A stretch of 64,000 nt of DNA from Alteromonas sp. a30 (GTDB lineage: Bacteria; Pseudomonadota; Gammaproteobacteria; Enterobacterales; Alteromonadaceae). This document shows positions 10,686 to 22,336 of the stretch, one piece after another. Position numbers and translations under genes: made by a program. The stretch is taken from assembly GCF_026788005.1 (NCBI RefSeq), contig NZ_JABEPE010000006.1, positions 154,699-218,698 on the forward strand, in the 5' to 3' direction. Within the stretch, counting starts at the first letter, position 1, and the number at the start of each line of letters is the position of its first letter. The notes beneath the pieces were generated by a model, which did no database searches, was not told where the DNA came from, and saw nothing but the letters and a program-made list of their open reading frames with translations.

Positions 10686-11546
10686 CTACACCGCTGCTGC
10701 GCCGCCAACAATCTCACTAATTTCTTGTGTAATTGCTGCCTGACGGGCTTTGTTGTAAATCAGTTGCAACTCGTCAATTAAGCCACCTGCGTTATCTGTC
10801 GCAGCTTTCATTGCAACCATTCTTGCAGCTTGTTCAGAGGCGATATTATCTACCACGCCCTGATACACCTGAGACTCAATAAAGCGAACCAGCAAAGCGT
10901 CCAAAATTGGCTTCGCGTCGGGTTCGTAAATATAATCCCAGTGGTGTGTTAATTCATCGCTTTCGGATTTTGGCAAAGGCAATAATTGTTCGATTATAGG
11001 TTCTTGTGACATGGTATTGACAAACTTGTTGTAAACCACATACAAGCGATCCAGCTTGCCTTCTTCAAAGGCGTTAAGCATCACTCGAACAACACCAATA
11101 ATATCGTTTAATGCCGGCGTATCACCAAGGCCAGATTCGGCTGCAACCATGTTGCCACCAAAGCGGTTGAAAAAACCAACTGCTTTAGCGCCCAAGGCTG
11201 CAAAGTCGAGCTCTACACCTTTTTTCTGCCATGCTTGGATAGATTTAGCCAATTCCTTAAACTCATTGGTATTCAAACCACCACAAAGACCTCGGTCTGT
11301 TGCAATAAGAATGAAACCCACACGCTTTACTTCTCTTTCTTGTAGGAAAGGATGTTTATATTCGTGTGTTGCATGAGCTAGGTGACTAATTACCTTACGC
11401 ATATTCGTTGCATACGGTCGGCTAGCAGACATACGCTCTTGTGCACGCTTCATTTTAGAAGCCGCAACCATCTCCATAGCACTGGTGATTTTTTGCGTAT
11501 TTTTAATACTGCCAATTTTGCCTTTTATCTCTTTGCCATTAGCCAT
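10686..11546 (-). CDS. atpG: ATP synthase F1 subunit gamma
   Basis: Gamma is the rotor shaft that couples proton flow to catalysis. At 286 residues it has the expected length. The N-terminal helix ([26 protein letters not shown]) and the C-terminal helix ([38 protein letters not shown]) that form the coiled coil in the alpha3beta3 barrel are conserved. It sits between atpA and atpD. Confidence 0.98.
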   Translation of the reverse strand: MANGKEIKGKIGSIKNTQKITSAMEMVAASKMKRAQERMSASRPYATNMRKVISHLAHATHEYKHPFLQEREVKRVGFILIATDRGLCGGLNTNEFKELAKSIQAWQKKGVELDFAALGAKAVGFFNRFGGNMVAAESGLGDTPALNDIIGVVRVMLNAFEEGKLDRLYVVYNKFVNTMSQEPIIEQLLPLPKSESDELTHHWDYIYEPDAKPILDALLVRFIESQVYQGVVDNIASEQAARMVAMKAATDNAGGLIDELQLIYNKARQAAITQEISEIVGGAAAV

Positions 11547-11602
11547 ACTCTTCTCCAGCGTTTACAGCTTAATCGCCCCTTTTCATAAAGAGGCGAATGC
11601 CA

Positions 11603-13144
11603 TTACCAAGTTTGCGTTGATTTGAATTTTTCCAACGCCGCTTGCAATGCACTCTCGATTTCGCCGTTATAATTACCGCCGTCGTTGATTTGAGCCATTA
11701 AGTCAGCAAAATCAGCATTCATGTAAGAATGTAGAGCTGATTCAAAGTCTAAAACTTTGTTTAACTCAATATCCTTCAAGAAGCCTTTTTCCGCTGCAAA
11801 TAGTGACACAGCCATATCCGCGATAGATAAAGGTGCATATTGCTTCTGTTTCATTAGCTCGGTAACACGCTCACCATGCTCTAACTGTGCACGAGTCGCA
11901 TCATCCAAATCAGAAGCAAACTGAGAGAATGCCGCCAATTCACGATATTGAGCCAAGGCTAGACGAATACCACCGCCCAGTTTCTTGATAATCTTAGTTT
12001 GTGCTGCACCACCAACACGAGAAACTGAAATACCTGCGTTAACCGCTGGGCGAATACCCGAGTTAAACAAGTTAGTTTCAAGGAAGATCTGACCATCTGT
12101 GATGGAGATTACGTTTGTTGGTACGAATGCAGAAACGTCACCTGCTTGAGTCTCAATGATAGGCAACGCGGTTAAAGATCCAGTTTTACCTTTTACTTCA
12201 CCGTTAGTGTACTTTTCTACGTAGTCAGGGTTAACACGTGCAGCGCGCTCTAATAAGCGAGAGTGCAAGTAGAAAACGTCACCAGGATAAGCTTCACGAC
12301 CAGGAGGACGACGTAGCAACAATGAAATTTGACGGTAAGCAACAGCTTGCTTAGACAAATCATCGTATACGATTAACGCGTCTTCACCACGGTCACGGAA
12401 GTATTCACCCATAGTACAACCAGAGTAGGCCGACAGGTATTGCAGTGCAGCCGATTCAGAAGCTGATGCAGCAACCACGATAGTGTGATCCATTGCACCG
12501 TGCTCTTCTAACTTACGCACAACGTTTGCGATAGTAGAAGCTTTCTGACCGATAGCAACATACACACACTTAATGCCTGTCCCTTTTTGGTTGATGATAG
12601 CATCGATGGCCAACGCAGTTTTACCCGTTTGGCGGTCACCGATAACCAACTCACGCTGACCACGACCAATTGGAATCATTGAGTCAACAGACTTATAACC
12701 TGTTTGTACAGGTTGATCGACCGACTTGCGCTCGATTACGCCAGGTGCGATCTTTTCTACCGGTTCAAAACCGTCAGACTCGATAGCGCCTTTACCATCG
12801 ATTGGCTCACCCAGGGTGTTAACAACACGCCCTAATAAACCACGACCAACTGGTACTTCTAAGATACGACCAGTAGATTTAACTTTTACGCCTTCTTTTA
12901 AGTCAGCGTAAGGACCCATAACTACCGCACCAACGGAGTCACGTTCCAAGTTCAAAGCAATAGCGTAGCGATTGCCTGGAAGCTCAATCATCTCACCTTG
13001 CATTACGTCTGCAAGACCGTGAACACGGATAATACCGTCAGTTACACTAACAATAGTACCTTCGTTGCGAGCTTCACTTACTACTTCGAACTGTTCAATT
13101 CGTTTTTTGATCAGTTCGGCAATTTCAGTGGAATTCAGTTGCAT
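11603..13144 (-). CDS. atpA: ATP synthase F1 subunit alpha
   Basis: The non-catalytic nucleotide-binding subunit of F1. The start at 13144 ([19 protein letters not shown]) has GGGGAAA upstream and gives the usual 513 residues; an in-frame extension to 13210 would run into atpH and is rejected. The P-loop GDRQTGKTA, the segment [15 protein letters not shown] and the arginine-finger region with [20 protein letters not shown] are present. It is 13 bases downstream of the atpH stop, consistent with translational coupling. Confidence 0.98.
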   Translation of the reverse strand: MQLNSTEIAELIKKRIEQFEVVSEARNEGTIVSVTDGIIRVHGLADVMQGEMIELPGNRYAIALNLERDSVGAVVMGPYADLKEGVKVKSTGRILEVPVGRGLLGRVVNTLGEPIDGKGAIESDGFEPVEKIAPGVIERKSVDQPVQTGYKSVDSMIPIGRGQRELVIGDRQTGKTALAIDAIINQKGTGIKCVYVAIGQKASTIANVVRKLEEHGAMDHTIVVAASASESAALQYLSAYSGCTMGEYFRDRGEDALIVYDDLSKQAVAYRQISLLLRRPPGREAYPGDVFYLHSRLLERAARVNPDYVEKYTNGEVKGKTGSLTALPIIETQAGDVSAFVPTNVISITDGQIFLETNLFNSGIRPAVNAGISVSRVGGAAQTKIIKKLGGGIRLALAQYRELAAFSQFASDLDDATRAQLEHGERVTELMKQKQYAPLSIADMAVSLFAAEKGFLKDIELNKVLDFESALHSYMNADFADLMAQINDGGNYNGEIESALQAALEKFKSTQTW

Positions 13145-13157
13145 GCTCTTTTCCCCG

Positions 13158-13691
13158 TTATGCTTGTAACGCGTCTGATAGACGGCCCAATTTACTCTTG
13201 ACCGAGCCATCGATAACAGTGTCGCCAGCCTTAATGACTAGACCTGCTACCAATGAGGGATCAACGTTACAATGCAGCTTAACTTTTCGTGCAAGACGCT
13301 TTTCAAGAGAAGCGCCAAGTTCTTCTTGCTGCTTAGCAGACAATTCCGCGGCAGACGTTACGTCCACATCAACTTCTTTGTCATACGTCGCTTTTAACTC
13401 GTTAAACAATGCCAAAATTGCTGGCAAAGCTGCTAAACGACCATTTTCGGCTAAAACTTTGATAAAGTTTTGTATTTTGTCATCAACCTGCTCTCCACAG
13501 ATATTAATGAACAAATCCGCGAGTTTCGTCGCGGCTAGCGAACCGGATAACAATTCGCCAACGGCCTCGTTTTTTGCAACCTCAGCAGAGAAAAACAGCA
13601 TTTCTTGCCATTTTTCTACGGCACTGTTTTCAAGTGCATAGTCAAATGCAGCTTTAGCATAAGGGCGAGCAACGGTTGTCAATTCAGACAT
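13158..13691 (-). CDS. atpH: ATP synthase F1 subunit delta
   Basis: Delta fixes the peripheral stalk to the top of F1. It is 177 residues, typical length. The N-terminal helical domain ([14 protein letters not shown]) and the C-terminal segment ([25 protein letters not shown]) are the family signature. It starts 11 bases after atpF. The call rests on both signature ends plus operon position. Confidence 0.97.
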   Translation of the reverse strand: MSELTTVARPYAKAAFDYALENSAVEKWQEMLFFSAEVAKNEAVGELLSGSLAATKLADLFINICGEQVDDKIQNFIKVLAENGRLAALPAILALFNELKATYDKEVDVDVTSAAELSAKQQEELGASLEKRLARKVKLHCNVDPSLVAGLVIKAGDTVIDGSVKSKLGRLSDALQA

Positions 13692-13702
13692 AGCTCTTTC
13701 CC

Positions 13703-14173
13703 TTATAGTTCAGTGACGAGTTTGTCAACGATATCGCTTTGTGCAGCAGCATCGATTTCACGCTCAAGAATTTTTTCGGCGCCAGCAATTGCCAATGCAG
13801 AAACTTGCTTACGAAGATCTTCTTTTGCACGATTACGTTCAGCTTCAATTTCAGCATGACCTTGGGCAACAATCTTTTCACGTTCTTCATGACCTCGTTG
13901 AGTTTCTTCATCAACGATTTGCAAAGCGCGCTTTTTAGCTTGCTCAATAATATCTGCTGCTTCAGCTTTAGCTTCTTTAAGTTTTAAAGAGGCACTTTCT
14001 TGCGCTAGTTGTAAATCTTTCTCAGCACGTTCAGATGCAGCTAAGCCATCGGCAATCGCTTTCTGACGAGCTTCGATTGCAGCTAACAATGGCGGCCAAA
14101 CATACTTCATACAAAAAAGTACAAAAACCGCAAAAGCAATCGTTTGTCCAATTAGAGTAGCGTTGATATTCAC
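13703..14173 (-). CDS. atpF: ATP synthase Fo subunit b
   Basis: The peripheral-stalk subunit, 156 residues. One N-terminal membrane helix (about 7-26, [20 protein letters not shown]) is followed by a long charged coiled coil (about 27-156) rich in Ala, Glu, Lys and Arg that dimerises and contacts delta. The gene sits between atpE and atpH, in the normal order. Confidence 0.97.
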   Translation of the reverse strand: MNINATLIGQTIAFAVFVLFCMKYVWPPLLAAIEARQKAIADGLAASERAEKDLQLAQESASLKLKEAKAEAADIIEQAKKRALQIVDEETQRGHEEREKIVAQGHAEIEAERNRAKEDLRKQVSALAIAGAEKILEREIDAAAQSDIVDKLVTEL

Positions 14174-14218
14174 AATGCCATCTCCTCTGTTCGTTACACT
14201 AAATAGTTCAGTCTAAAA

Positions 14219-14455
<237 letters not shown>

Positions 14456-14464
14456 TCACCTTAT

Positions 14465-14499
14465 AGTTAAAAGTTAAAGTTAAAGTTAAAAGTTTAAAA
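14465..14499 (-). promoter_or_regulatory. Tandem TTTAACT-like tract upstream of atpE
   Basis: Read on the minus strand, five consecutive copies of a TTTAACT-like unit lie in the atpB-atpE gap. The position and U-rich character resemble the E. coli atpE translational enhancer, which raises c-subunit yield. The role here is inferred. Confidence 0.5.
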
Positions 14500-14546
14500 T
14501 TCTCAGGTACTGCAAAGCGCAATACGATTGAAATCGTGACAAAAAA

Positions 14547-15377
<831 letters not shown>

Positions 15378-15461
15378 TTATTTACCCAAGTTGTGTATTT
15401 TAGAATTCTTTATTCGAAACGAGCTTTACGTCCAACTGTTGCTTGTCATGGTGAACAAGTC

Positions 15462-15878
15462 TTACACAGAGTAGTGGTTTTTAGCACCGACTACATAATG
15501 ACCAAGCAACGCAATAACGAAAGTTATAAATAACGGACCAGCCTGCACATCAGGCCAGCGATATATCAATAAAAATATCACTATCGTTAATATGAGTTTA
15601 AGTTTGGATCCGGTTTTAAAGCTGTTGTAGACGAGTTGATTTTTACTAGCGCCAACAAAGCGAAAGGCGAGGACTGCAAACACGATATTAGGCAAAACAG
15701 CCGCCAATCCACCGAGTAGCGCAGATAACGCGGAGGTTACTCCAAAAAATAATGCTACTACGGTGCAAAAAATAACAATCAAAGATTGCAATGCCAGCAC
15801 TTTTTTGGCAAATTTAATTCCCGGCATAGCCAATTTTGATGGCACCAAATTCCCCACTCTAATCCAAACGAGACTCAA
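15462..15878 (-). CDS. atpI: ATP synthase subunit I (AtpI)
   Basis: A small membrane protein that assists c-ring assembly, first gene of the atp operon. Four hydrophobic stretches are visible. The start is uncertain: the open frame begins at a TTG (15878), GTG and TTG codons lie close downstream with a GGGG element before them, and an ATG occurs at 15827 (MPGIKFAKKV). A protein of about 121-138 residues is expected. Sequence conservation in this family is low, so position supports the call. Confidence 0.85.
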   Translation of the reverse strand: MSLVWIRVGNLVPSKLAMPGIKFAKKVLALQSLIVIFCTVVALFFGVTSALSALLGGLAAVLPNIVFAVLAFRFVGASKNQLVYNSFKTGSKLKLILTIVIFLLIYRWPDVQAGPLFITFVIALLGHYVVGAKNHYSV

Positions 15879-15983
15879 GGCGCGAAAAGTATACTGTTTT
15901 ATAGTCGCTTTTCAACAAAAAAGCGTATTTCCGATTTCAATAATCAGTATTTAAGTTGTAGGAAATGGAGATTGATAAAAAAT

Positions 15984-16868
15984 TTATCTTTCGCGTTGAA
16001 TTTTTTCCAATATTCCGTCGAGTTGATCTAAGTCAGCGAAATTGATCACCAGCTTGCCCTTACCTTTGGCATTGTGGCTGATAGAGACAGGAGCACCTAA
16101 GTTTTCTGATAATGATCCTTCTAATTTTTTAACATCGGGATCGATACTTGGCTTTTCTTTTTTCGGCGGGGGTTGAAGTAACTTCCGAACCATGTTTTCA
16201 GCATCGCGAACCGTCATACCTTTTTGGGCAACAATTTTTGCGGCATCGCTTTGCTTTTCTCCTTCAAGAGATAACAACGCTCTAGCATGACCCATTTCAA
16301 TGTCACCACGCTCAAGCATCAACTTAACATCATCATTTAAGTTGTTTAAACGCAGCAAGTTAGTCACAGCGGTTCTTGATTTCCCTACGGCTTCCGCAAG
16401 TTCTTGGTGGGTTAATTCAAATTCATTCATTAACCGATGGAGGGCTTGCGCTTCTTCCATAGCATTTAAATCTTCACGCTGAATATTTTCGATCAACGCA
16501 ATAGCTACGGCAGCTTCATCCGGCACTTCTTTTATCAAACAAGGAATTTCATCTAGCCCTGCCAATTGACTGGCTCTCCAACGACGTTCCCCTGCGATAA
16601 TTTCGTATTTTTCAGTCGCGATTTGACGCACCACGATAGGTTGAATAATACCTTGTGAGCGAATGGATGCGGCAAGTTCCTCTAATGCTTCTGAAACCAT
16701 GTCTTTACGAGGCTGATATTTTCCAGGTTGCAAAAATTCGATGGGTAACTTTTGCAATTCTCCCTTCGGAGCCGCAGTTTCAGAAGCATCCGTAGATGCA
16801 GGATCCCGTTGACTGGTTGCCAACAATGCATCTAAACCTCTTCCTAAACCTCGTTTTTTCGCCGACAT
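15984..16868 (-). CDS. parB: Chromosome partition protein ParB
   Basis: A CTP-dependent DNA clamp that loads at parS and organises the origin region. It is 294 residues. The N-terminal tag KKRGLGRGLDALL interacts with ParA. The CTP-binding/ParB domain carries QPRKD and GERRWRASQLAG (about 97-108). The helix-turn-helix LTHQELAEAVGKSRTAVTNLLRL (about 152-174) follows, then the dimerisation tail. It follows parA by 33 bases. Two matching parS sites are visible inside recF at 37.1 and 37.8 kb. Confidence 0.98.
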   Translation of the reverse strand: MSAKKRGLGRGLDALLATSQRDPASTDASETAAPKGELQKLPIEFLQPGKYQPRKDMVSEALEELAASIRSQGIIQPIVVRQIATEKYEIIAGERRWRASQLAGLDEIPCLIKEVPDEAAVAIALIENIQREDLNAMEEAQALHRLMNEFELTHQELAEAVGKSRTAVTNLLRLNNLNDDVKLMLERGDIEMGHARALLSLEGEKQSDAAKIVAQKGMTVRDAENMVRKLLQPPPKKEKPSIDPDVKKLEGSLSENLGAPVSISHNAKGKGKLVINFADLDQLDGILEKIQRER

Positions 16869-16901
16869 GCTTACTCTCTATTTGTCTCTTATTCTAATTA
16901 A

Positions 16902-17681
16902 TTATGCTGTTTGGTTAGCTTTCTCACGGCGAAGTATTTCACCTGCTAAAGCTAGATACGCCTTGGCACCGGTAGATGACTTTTCATAGTACATGGCAGG
17001 CGTGCCAAAGCTTGGAGCCTCTGCTAGTCGAACATTTCTGGGAATGACCGTTCGATACACTTGATCACCAAAGTGACGTTTAAGTTGCTCAGATACATCA
17101 TTGGCTAAACGGTTTCTTGGGTCGTACATAGTGCGAAGTACACCTTCAACACGTAAAGATGGATTTACAACAGAGGCAAGCTTTTCGATTGTATCAAGCA
17201 ATGCTGTTAATCCCTCCAAGGCAAAATATTCGCACTGCATAGGAACAATTACGGAATCCGCAGCAGCTAACGCATTAACCGTCAACTGACTCAAGGAAGG
17301 TGGACAATCAATAAAAATATAATCGTAATGGTCGCGAACGGGCTGCAATGCATTTCTTAAGCGCAGTTCACGAGCAAAAACTTGCATTAATTTAATTTCT
17401 GCCGCCGTAACATCCCCGTTGGCAGCAACCAAATCATATTTAGCAGTGGGTGAATTGACAATCACTTCTTGGACGGGCTTTTCTTCAATTAACAATTCAT
17501 AAGCCGTTGCGTCTGCTTCGTATTTGTCGATGCCACTTCCCATCGTGGCATTGCCTTGAGGATCAAGATCGATTAACAGAACTTTGCGTTTTGTCGCAGC
17601 CATCGATGCCGCAACGTTGACGGCAGTGGTCGTTTTCCCCACTCCCCCCTTTTGATTTGCGATCGCGATTACCTTGCCCAA
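16902..17681 (-). CDS. parA: Chromosome partition ATPase ParA
   Basis: A deviant-Walker ATPase (259 residues) that moves ParB-parS complexes apart. The P-loop QKGGVGKTTTAVN is at residues 9-21, Walker A' (DLDPQGNATMGSG) and Walker B (IFIDCPPSL) follow. Its gene lies 17 bases after rsmG, giving the conserved mnmG-rsmG-parA-parB order. Confidence 0.98.
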   Translation of the reverse strand: MGKVIAIANQKGGVGKTTTAVNVAASMAATKRKVLLIDLDPQGNATMGSGIDKYEADATAYELLIEEKPVQEVIVNSPTAKYDLVAANGDVTAAEIKLMQVFARELRLRNALQPVRDHYDYIFIDCPPSLSQLTVNALAAADSVIVPMQCEYFALEGLTALLDTIEKLASVVNPSLRVEGVLRTMYDPRNRLANDVSEQLKRHFGDQVYRTVIPRNVRLAEAPSFGTPAMYYEKSSTGAKAYLALAGEILRREKANQTA

Positions 17682-17698
17682 TGTAAGCCTTCCAAAAA

Positions 17699-18337
17699 TT
17701 AGTGTTTCTTAATTCGAATTACATGTCGCTGGGCATCTAGTCCCGGCACAGATAACGGAACTGATTCAGCAACAGCGAATGGTTCCACAATTGCTTCTAG
17801 CTCTTGCTCAGGATAAACCCCTTTCAATGCTAGGAATTGTCCATCTGAAGAAATTAAATGCTGACAACTGCTTATCATTTGCTCTAAAGAAGCATATGCG
17901 CGCGTTATAACAGCATCAAAAGGTTCTTCTAGAACATGTTCTTCCACACGCGATTGAATTGGCTCTATATTGGCAAGTTTTAATTCAAAAGCAACTTGTT
18001 TTAAGAATCGAATACGTTTCCCTAGACTATCTAGCAATACGAAATGGGCATCAGGATTCATGATAGCTAGCGGAACACCGGGTAATCCCGCTCCAGTTCC
18101 AACGTCAATAAAACGTTTACCTTCAAGTAATGGTGACACAGCTATTGAATCAACAAGATGTACCGTCACCATTTCCAATGGATCTCGTACTGACGTTAAG
18201 TTATAGGCTTTATTCCACTTATGAACCATTTCCAGATATTTAATAAGCAATTGTTGTTTTTCTTCGGACACATCAAACGATAATTGCTTACACGCAGCGG
18301 CTAATTTGCTTTGTATTTGTTCTGTTGGAAATTGCAT
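17699..18337 (-). CDS. rsmG: 16S rRNA (guanine527-N7)-methyltransferase RsmG
   Basis: Methylates G527 of 16S rRNA using S-adenosylmethionine; its loss gives low-level streptomycin resistance in other bacteria. It is 212 residues. The SAM site FIDVGTGAGLPGVPLAI (about 100-116) and the DAVITRAYASL segment are present. Start and mnmG stop overlap by one base, so the two are co-translated. Confidence 0.97.
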   Translation of the reverse strand: MQFPTEQIQSKLAAACKQLSFDVSEEKQQLLIKYLEMVHKWNKAYNLTSVRDPLEMVTVHLVDSIAVSPLLEGKRFIDVGTGAGLPGVPLAIMNPDAHFVLLDSLGKRIRFLKQVAFELKLANIEPIQSRVEEHVLEEPFDAVITRAYASLEQMISSCQHLISSDGQFLALKGVYPEQELEAIVEPFAVAESVPLSVPGLDAQRHVIRIKKH

Positions 18338-20232
18338 TAGGCAGACTTTCTCAATAAACCTTGTTTTTTCAAATACACTAAGAGCAATGAAATTGCGGCA
18401 GGCGTGATACCAGAAATACGTGAAGCTTTACCCAATGTTTCTGGATTCGCTTCTTTCAATTTAGCAACTACTTCGTTTGATAAACCCGAAATAACACTGT
18501 AGTCGAAATCGATAGGCAACAGCATATTCTCATTACGTTGCGTTTTCGCAATATCTTCCTTTTGCCGCTCAATATAACCTGCGTATTTGATTTGAATTTC
18601 TACTTGTTCCGCAGCTTGAGGATGCTCCTTAACTAATCCCGGTCCGAAAGCATCAATGCTCATTAATTTTTCATACGTCATCTCTGGACGACGAATAATT
18701 TCTTCGAGTCGATGCTCTTTGGAAATTGGATTTTTCAACAATGTGTTGATGTCTGCGGCTGATTCATGTCCCGGATGCACCCAGTGTTCGCGTAAACGCT
18801 GAGATTCAAGCTCAATCGCATTCATTTTCTCATTGAATTTTTGCCAACGGTGATCATCAACTAACCCAATCTCTCGGCCTTTCGCAGTCAAACGAATATC
18901 GGCGTTATCTTCTCTTAACAGTAATCGGTATTCTGCTCGACTGGTAAACATTCGATAAGGTTCTTTTGTGCCAAGCGTGGATAGATCATCCACTAATACT
19001 CCCATATATGCTTCATCACGACGCAACGAGAAAGGGTCTTTTCCAAAAGCTTGTAGTGCAGCGTTTGCACCCGCTATTAATCCTTGAGCACCTGCCTCTT
19101 CATAACCTGTTGTACCGTTGATTTGCCCAGCAAAGAATAAACCTTGGATGAATTTCGTTTCCAGCGTTTGTTTTAAATCTCGGGGATCAAAGAAATCATA
19201 TTCAATGGCATAACCGGGTCTGATGATGTGAGCCTGTTCGAATCCTTTTATCGAATGAATAAGATTGATTTGTACATCAAAAGGCAAACTCGTTGAAATA
19301 CCATTAGGGTAGACTTCGCAACTAGTTAAGCCCTCAGGCTCTACAAAGATTTGATGCGTATCTTTATCAGCAAAACGCATGATTTTATCTTCGATTGAGG
19401 GGCAATAACGTGGTCCAATTCCTTCAATTACACCGGTATACATTGGTGATCGATCAAGACCGCTGCGAATAATTTCATGGGTTTTTTCGTTGGTATGTGT
19501 GATATAGCAAGGAATTTGCTTTGGATGTTGAGAGCGATCACCAAGGAAAGAAAATACAGGTGTGGGATTATCACCTGCTTGTTCCTGCATAACAGAGAAA
19601 TCTAACGTACGAATATCAAGCCGAGCAGGCGTGCCTGTTTTTAAACGATCAACTCTAAAAGGCAGCTCTCTTAAACGATCAGCAAGTGCGATAGAAGGTG
19701 GATCACCTGCTCGACCACCTTTGAAATTTTCTAAACCAATATGAATCGTACCGCCCAAGAAGGTGCCGACTGTTAGAACAACGGTTTTTGCTTTAAATTT
19801 TAAACCCATTTGAGTAACAACACCGGTTACTCTGTCTTGCTCAACAATTAGATCATCACAAGATTGCTGAAATAAAGTGAGATTAGGTTGATTCTCAATA
19901 ATTTGACGAATAGCTGAACGATATAATGATCTGTCCGCTTGTGCGCGAGTAGCTCTAACAGCAGGACCTTTACTTGAATTTAGTGTGCGAAATTGAATAC
20001 CAGCTTTGTCTATAGCTGTGGCCATTGCGCCACCTAATGCATCAATTTCTTTTACTAAGTGACCTTTTCCGATCCCCCCGATAGCAGGATTACAGGACAT
20101 CTGTCCTAATGTTTCGATATTGTGGGTAAGAAGTAAGGTGCTCGCTCCCATGCGTGCGGCTGCTAGGGCAGCTTCGGTCCCTGCGTGGCCTCCGCCAACA
20201 ACGATGACATCATATTGTTGTGCATAGAACAT
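18337..20232 (-). CDS. mnmG: tRNA uridine 5-carboxymethylaminomethyl modification enzyme MnmG
   Basis: The FAD-dependent partner of MnmE that adds cmnm5 to wobble uridine 34 of certain tRNAs. The ATG at 20232 ([18 protein letters not shown]) fits the family; a TTG five codons upstream is less likely. The protein is 631 residues. The FAD site [18 protein letters not shown], the family segment [17 protein letters not shown] and the C-terminal [19 protein letters not shown] are intact. mnmE lies about 9 kb away. The gene flanks the putative origin and reads away from it, as in E. coli. Confidence 0.98.
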   Translation of the reverse strand: MFYAQQYDVIVVGGGHAGTEAALAAARMGASTLLLTHNIETLGQMSCNPAIGGIGKGHLVKEIDALGGAMATAIDKAGIQFRTLNSSKGPAVRATRAQADRSLYRSAIRQIIENQPNLTLFQQSCDDLIVEQDRVTGVVTQMGLKFKAKTVVLTVGTFLGGTIHIGLENFKGGRAGDPPSIALADRLRELPFRVDRLKTGTPARLDIRTLDFSVMQEQAGDNPTPVFSFLGDRSQHPKQIPCYITHTNEKTHEIIRSGLDRSPMYTGVIEGIGPRYCPSIEDKIMRFADKDTHQIFVEPEGLTSCEVYPNGISTSLPFDVQINLIHSIKGFEQAHIIRPGYAIEYDFFDPRDLKQTLETKFIQGLFFAGQINGTTGYEEAGAQGLIAGANAALQAFGKDPFSLRRDEAYMGVLVDDLSTLGTKEPYRMFTSRAEYRLLLREDNADIRLTAKGREIGLVDDHRWQKFNEKMNAIELESQRLREHWVHPGHESAADINTLLKNPISKEHRLEEIIRRPEMTYEKLMSIDAFGPGLVKEHPQAAEQVEIQIKYAGYIERQKEDIAKTQRNENMLLPIDFDYSVISGLSNEVVAKLKEANPETLGKASRISGITPAAISLLLVYLKKQGLLRKSA

Positions 20233-20329
20233 AAAGTATCTCGTCAAACACTGGTTAAAAAAGAGGCTGGTATTTTAAATGGAAATCAACAGAAGGGAAA
20301 TGAATAAATTTTTTGGATTTTTTATTAAC

Positions 20330-20920
20330 TGGCTTTGATGATCAATGTTTGATCAAAAGCTGAACAAAAAAAGATCTCTTTGATCTTCTTTAGATTATTA
20401 TTTCTATTATTAGGCAAGGCCCTTTCTGTGGTTAACTCAAAAAAGTCTTTATTGATCAAAATTTTAGCAAGATCATAAAATGTGATCAAAGATTGATCAA
20501 CCAGCTTAAAAGCTGGGAGTAAACCGTGGAAATATCCACTGGTCAAAAAAGATCATTTTTTGATCACCAGTAGATCAAAGTTTTACCAGATGTTTTCCAG
20601 TGATCTATCCACAGACAGATCAAAACTTTGATCAAATTGTGGATAAGCGATGAATATGATCAAAAGTTGATCGCGCTGGCCCTTTCAACACGTGCGATCA
20701 GAGTGTGAATATTGATCACAGTGGATCGAGGTGGATAAGTTTTGATCACCTTGAGATCCCCGTATTTACTGATCTCCAGAAAAAAGTGATCATTGATTGA
20801 TCATTCTACGATCAATGTTTAAACAGTGTTCGATCAATGTTTGATCATTAAATGATCGTTTTTTAAGGCGAGATCAATCTGTTTTAATGTGATTAAAAAT
20901 GTTTTACACAGGGAAAAATG
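20330..20920. other. Putative replication origin oriC, GATC-dense
   Basis: By eye I count about 29 GATC sites between 20340 and 20875; chance predicts about two. Many are TGATCA. An AT-rich tract with E. coli 13-mer-like GATCTCTT and GATCTTCTTT elements (about 20371-20412) lies on the mnmG side, where the unwinding element sits in E. coli. DnaA boxes: exact TGTGGATAA at 20638-20646, TTTTACACA at 20902-20910 (fits TTWTNCACA), and one-mismatch boxes at 20605-20613, 20704-20712 and 20730-20738. A Dam/SeqA-type control is implied. The frame open across 20325-20546 on the minus strand is not treated as a gene. Confidence 0.85.
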
Positions 20921-20985
20921 AATGGTAATGAAATTTCATTGGCTTCAAAACGGTTTAGTAATTCAGTCAATCATTGGAGTTTTAC

Positions 20986-21432
20986 ATGAAATATTTAGCT
21001 AAATTGTTAGTGCTCGTTGCATTTTGGACTAGTGCTGTGTTGGCGGAAGGCCCAATTAACACGACTTTTTTCGGTGGTTTAGCCATTGATGGTTATGACA
21101 CTGTAGCTTATTGGAAGGAAAATAAGGCGGTTGAGGGTAAAAAGGCGTTTACTTATGAGTGGCGTGGTGCGAAATGGCGCTTTTCTTCTGAAGAAAATAT
21201 GGAATTATTTAAAGCCGACCCAATTAAATATCTGCCAGAGTACGGTGGTCACTGTGCCTATGCGATGTCTGATGATAAATTAGTAGGCGTTGATCCTGAA
21301 GTTTTCGAGATTTATAACGGCAAGCTTTATCTTAACTATAGTAAGAGCGTTCAAGGTCATTGGGTTAAAGAAAAAGATAAGTTTATTGGCGAAGCTGACG
21401 GTTTTTATACCGAGCGTGAGAAAGAAAAGTAG
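20986..21432 (+). CDS. Exported YHS-domain protein
   Basis: A 148-residue protein with a signal peptide (MKYLAKLLVLVAFWTSAVLA) and a YHS-type domain: GLAIDGYDTVAYWKENKAVEGKKAFTYEW, then WRFSSEENMELFKADPIKYLPEYGGHCAYAM. YHS-family proteins are often linked to metal handling, but the function of this subgroup is not established. The ATG at 20986 has GGAG six bases upstream. It reads away from oriC and ends in its own terminator. Confidence 0.85.
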   Translation: MKYLAKLLVLVAFWTSAVLAEGPINTTFFGGLAIDGYDTVAYWKENKAVEGKKAFTYEWRGAKWRFSSEENMELFKADPIKYLPEYGGHCAYAMSDDKLVGVDPEVFEIYNGKLYLNYSKSVQGHWVKEKDKFIGEADGFYTEREKEK

Positions 21433-21458
21433 ATAACGAGTTTAATTTTATTTGAAAG

Positions 21459-21493
21459 AAGCCCGCATTATTTAAGGTAGTGCGGGCTTTTTT
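21459..21493 (+). terminator. Terminator of the YHS-protein gene
   Basis: AAGCCCGCA (21459-21467) pairs perfectly with TGCGGGCTT (21481-21489), followed by a T run. It also separates the converging DnaC-like gene. Confidence 0.92.
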
Positions 21494-21517
21494 GTGTTTG
21501 AAATATCTCTGAAAGGG

Positions 21518-22336
21518 CTATTTTATTTGATTCGGCACATATTTAGGTTTGTAAGTGCTGTCTGTTGGGTATTCGTCTTCAATCGGCTTACGACGGCTTG
21601 GGCCTTGAAAATGTACTTTGTAAGTGTCGTATTCTTTGATTGATTCGAAACAGTATTGCCCTAAAGCAATTTCAAGATCTGCTAAGTTATGATTGGTGAT
21701 TAATATGCAGTTTTTCTTGTTAACTAAGCGCTGACGTAAAAGGTTTCCAAGCCAGCTTTGTGAGTGCTTTTTCAATATACTTTCATTAACGCACACTTCA
21801 TCCAATATTAATAAATCCACTTCTAATAGGTCGTGATTTATTTGGCGAAACTTCTCACCTGCGTTGTCTTGTGCGCTAAAGTCGAAAGAAGATTGGCGCA
21901 TTTCTAATAGACTAGAGAGCTGGCGATATAAAACTGTTATTTCATAGGTTTCGATAAGTTCGTGCGCGATGGAGCCTGCAATATGTGACTTACCACGTCC
22001 ATAATCACCGTAAAAAATCATCATATGTGCAGAACTTTGACGCCAATTAGGATCGTCGTGCGCAGCAATAAAGCTTTGAGCGATACTGACCGCTTCATTA
22101 GTATCTTCACTGTCGATGTCGAGTGTATCAAAGACCCACTTGGGGTTAAGATCAGAGCGACCATGAAGTGATGCTATGCGTTTAGTTTTTGCTTCTTTTT
22201 GCAAGCGGCGCACGTCTTCGTTTGCTTGCATGTCGTAGATTTTGCGTAAAGACTGATAATCCGCAGGCTTTCCTTTTCTTGGCTTTTTGCCTAAAGTCTC
22301 TGCAAACCGTTTTATTTTATCGTTGATGCTTTCCAC
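21518..22336 (-). CDS. DnaC-like AAA+ ATPase, probable helicase loader
   Basis: A 272-residue protein with an N-terminal region of about 90 residues and a DnaC/IstB-type ATPase domain. Walker A is GDYGRGKSH (about 110-118) and Walker B is LLILDEVCVN; the sensor-like segment ILITNHN follows. In E. coli DnaC loads DnaB at oriC; the same job is inferred here from the fold, the DnaT-like upstream gene and the position beside the putative origin. The start overlaps the DnaT-like gene by 20 bases. An unrelated DnaC-family ATPase from a phage cannot be excluded. Confidence 0.8.
   Translation of the reverse strand: MESINDKIKRFAETLGKKPRKGKPADYQSLRKIYDMQANEDVRRLQKEAKTKRIASLHGRSDLNPKWVFDTLDIDSEDTNEAVSIAQSFIAAHDDPNWRQSSAHMMIFYGDYGRGKSHIAGSIAHELIETYEITVLYRQLSSLLEMRQSSFDFSAQDNAGEKFRQINHDLLEVDLLILDEVCVNESILKKHSQSWLGNLLRQRLVNKKNCILITNHNLADLEIALGQYCFESIKEYDTYKVHFQGPSRRKPIEDEYPTDSTYKPKYVPNQIK

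Noticed and set aside
20325..20546. 73-codon minus-strand frame inside the origin block
   Set aside because: It runs through the AT-rich tract and GATC sites, has no ribosome site and no protein-like pattern; the DNA is better explained as oriC.
20689..20694. CACGTG core as a possible third parS
   Set aside because: The flanking bases do not complete the 16-bp palindrome.
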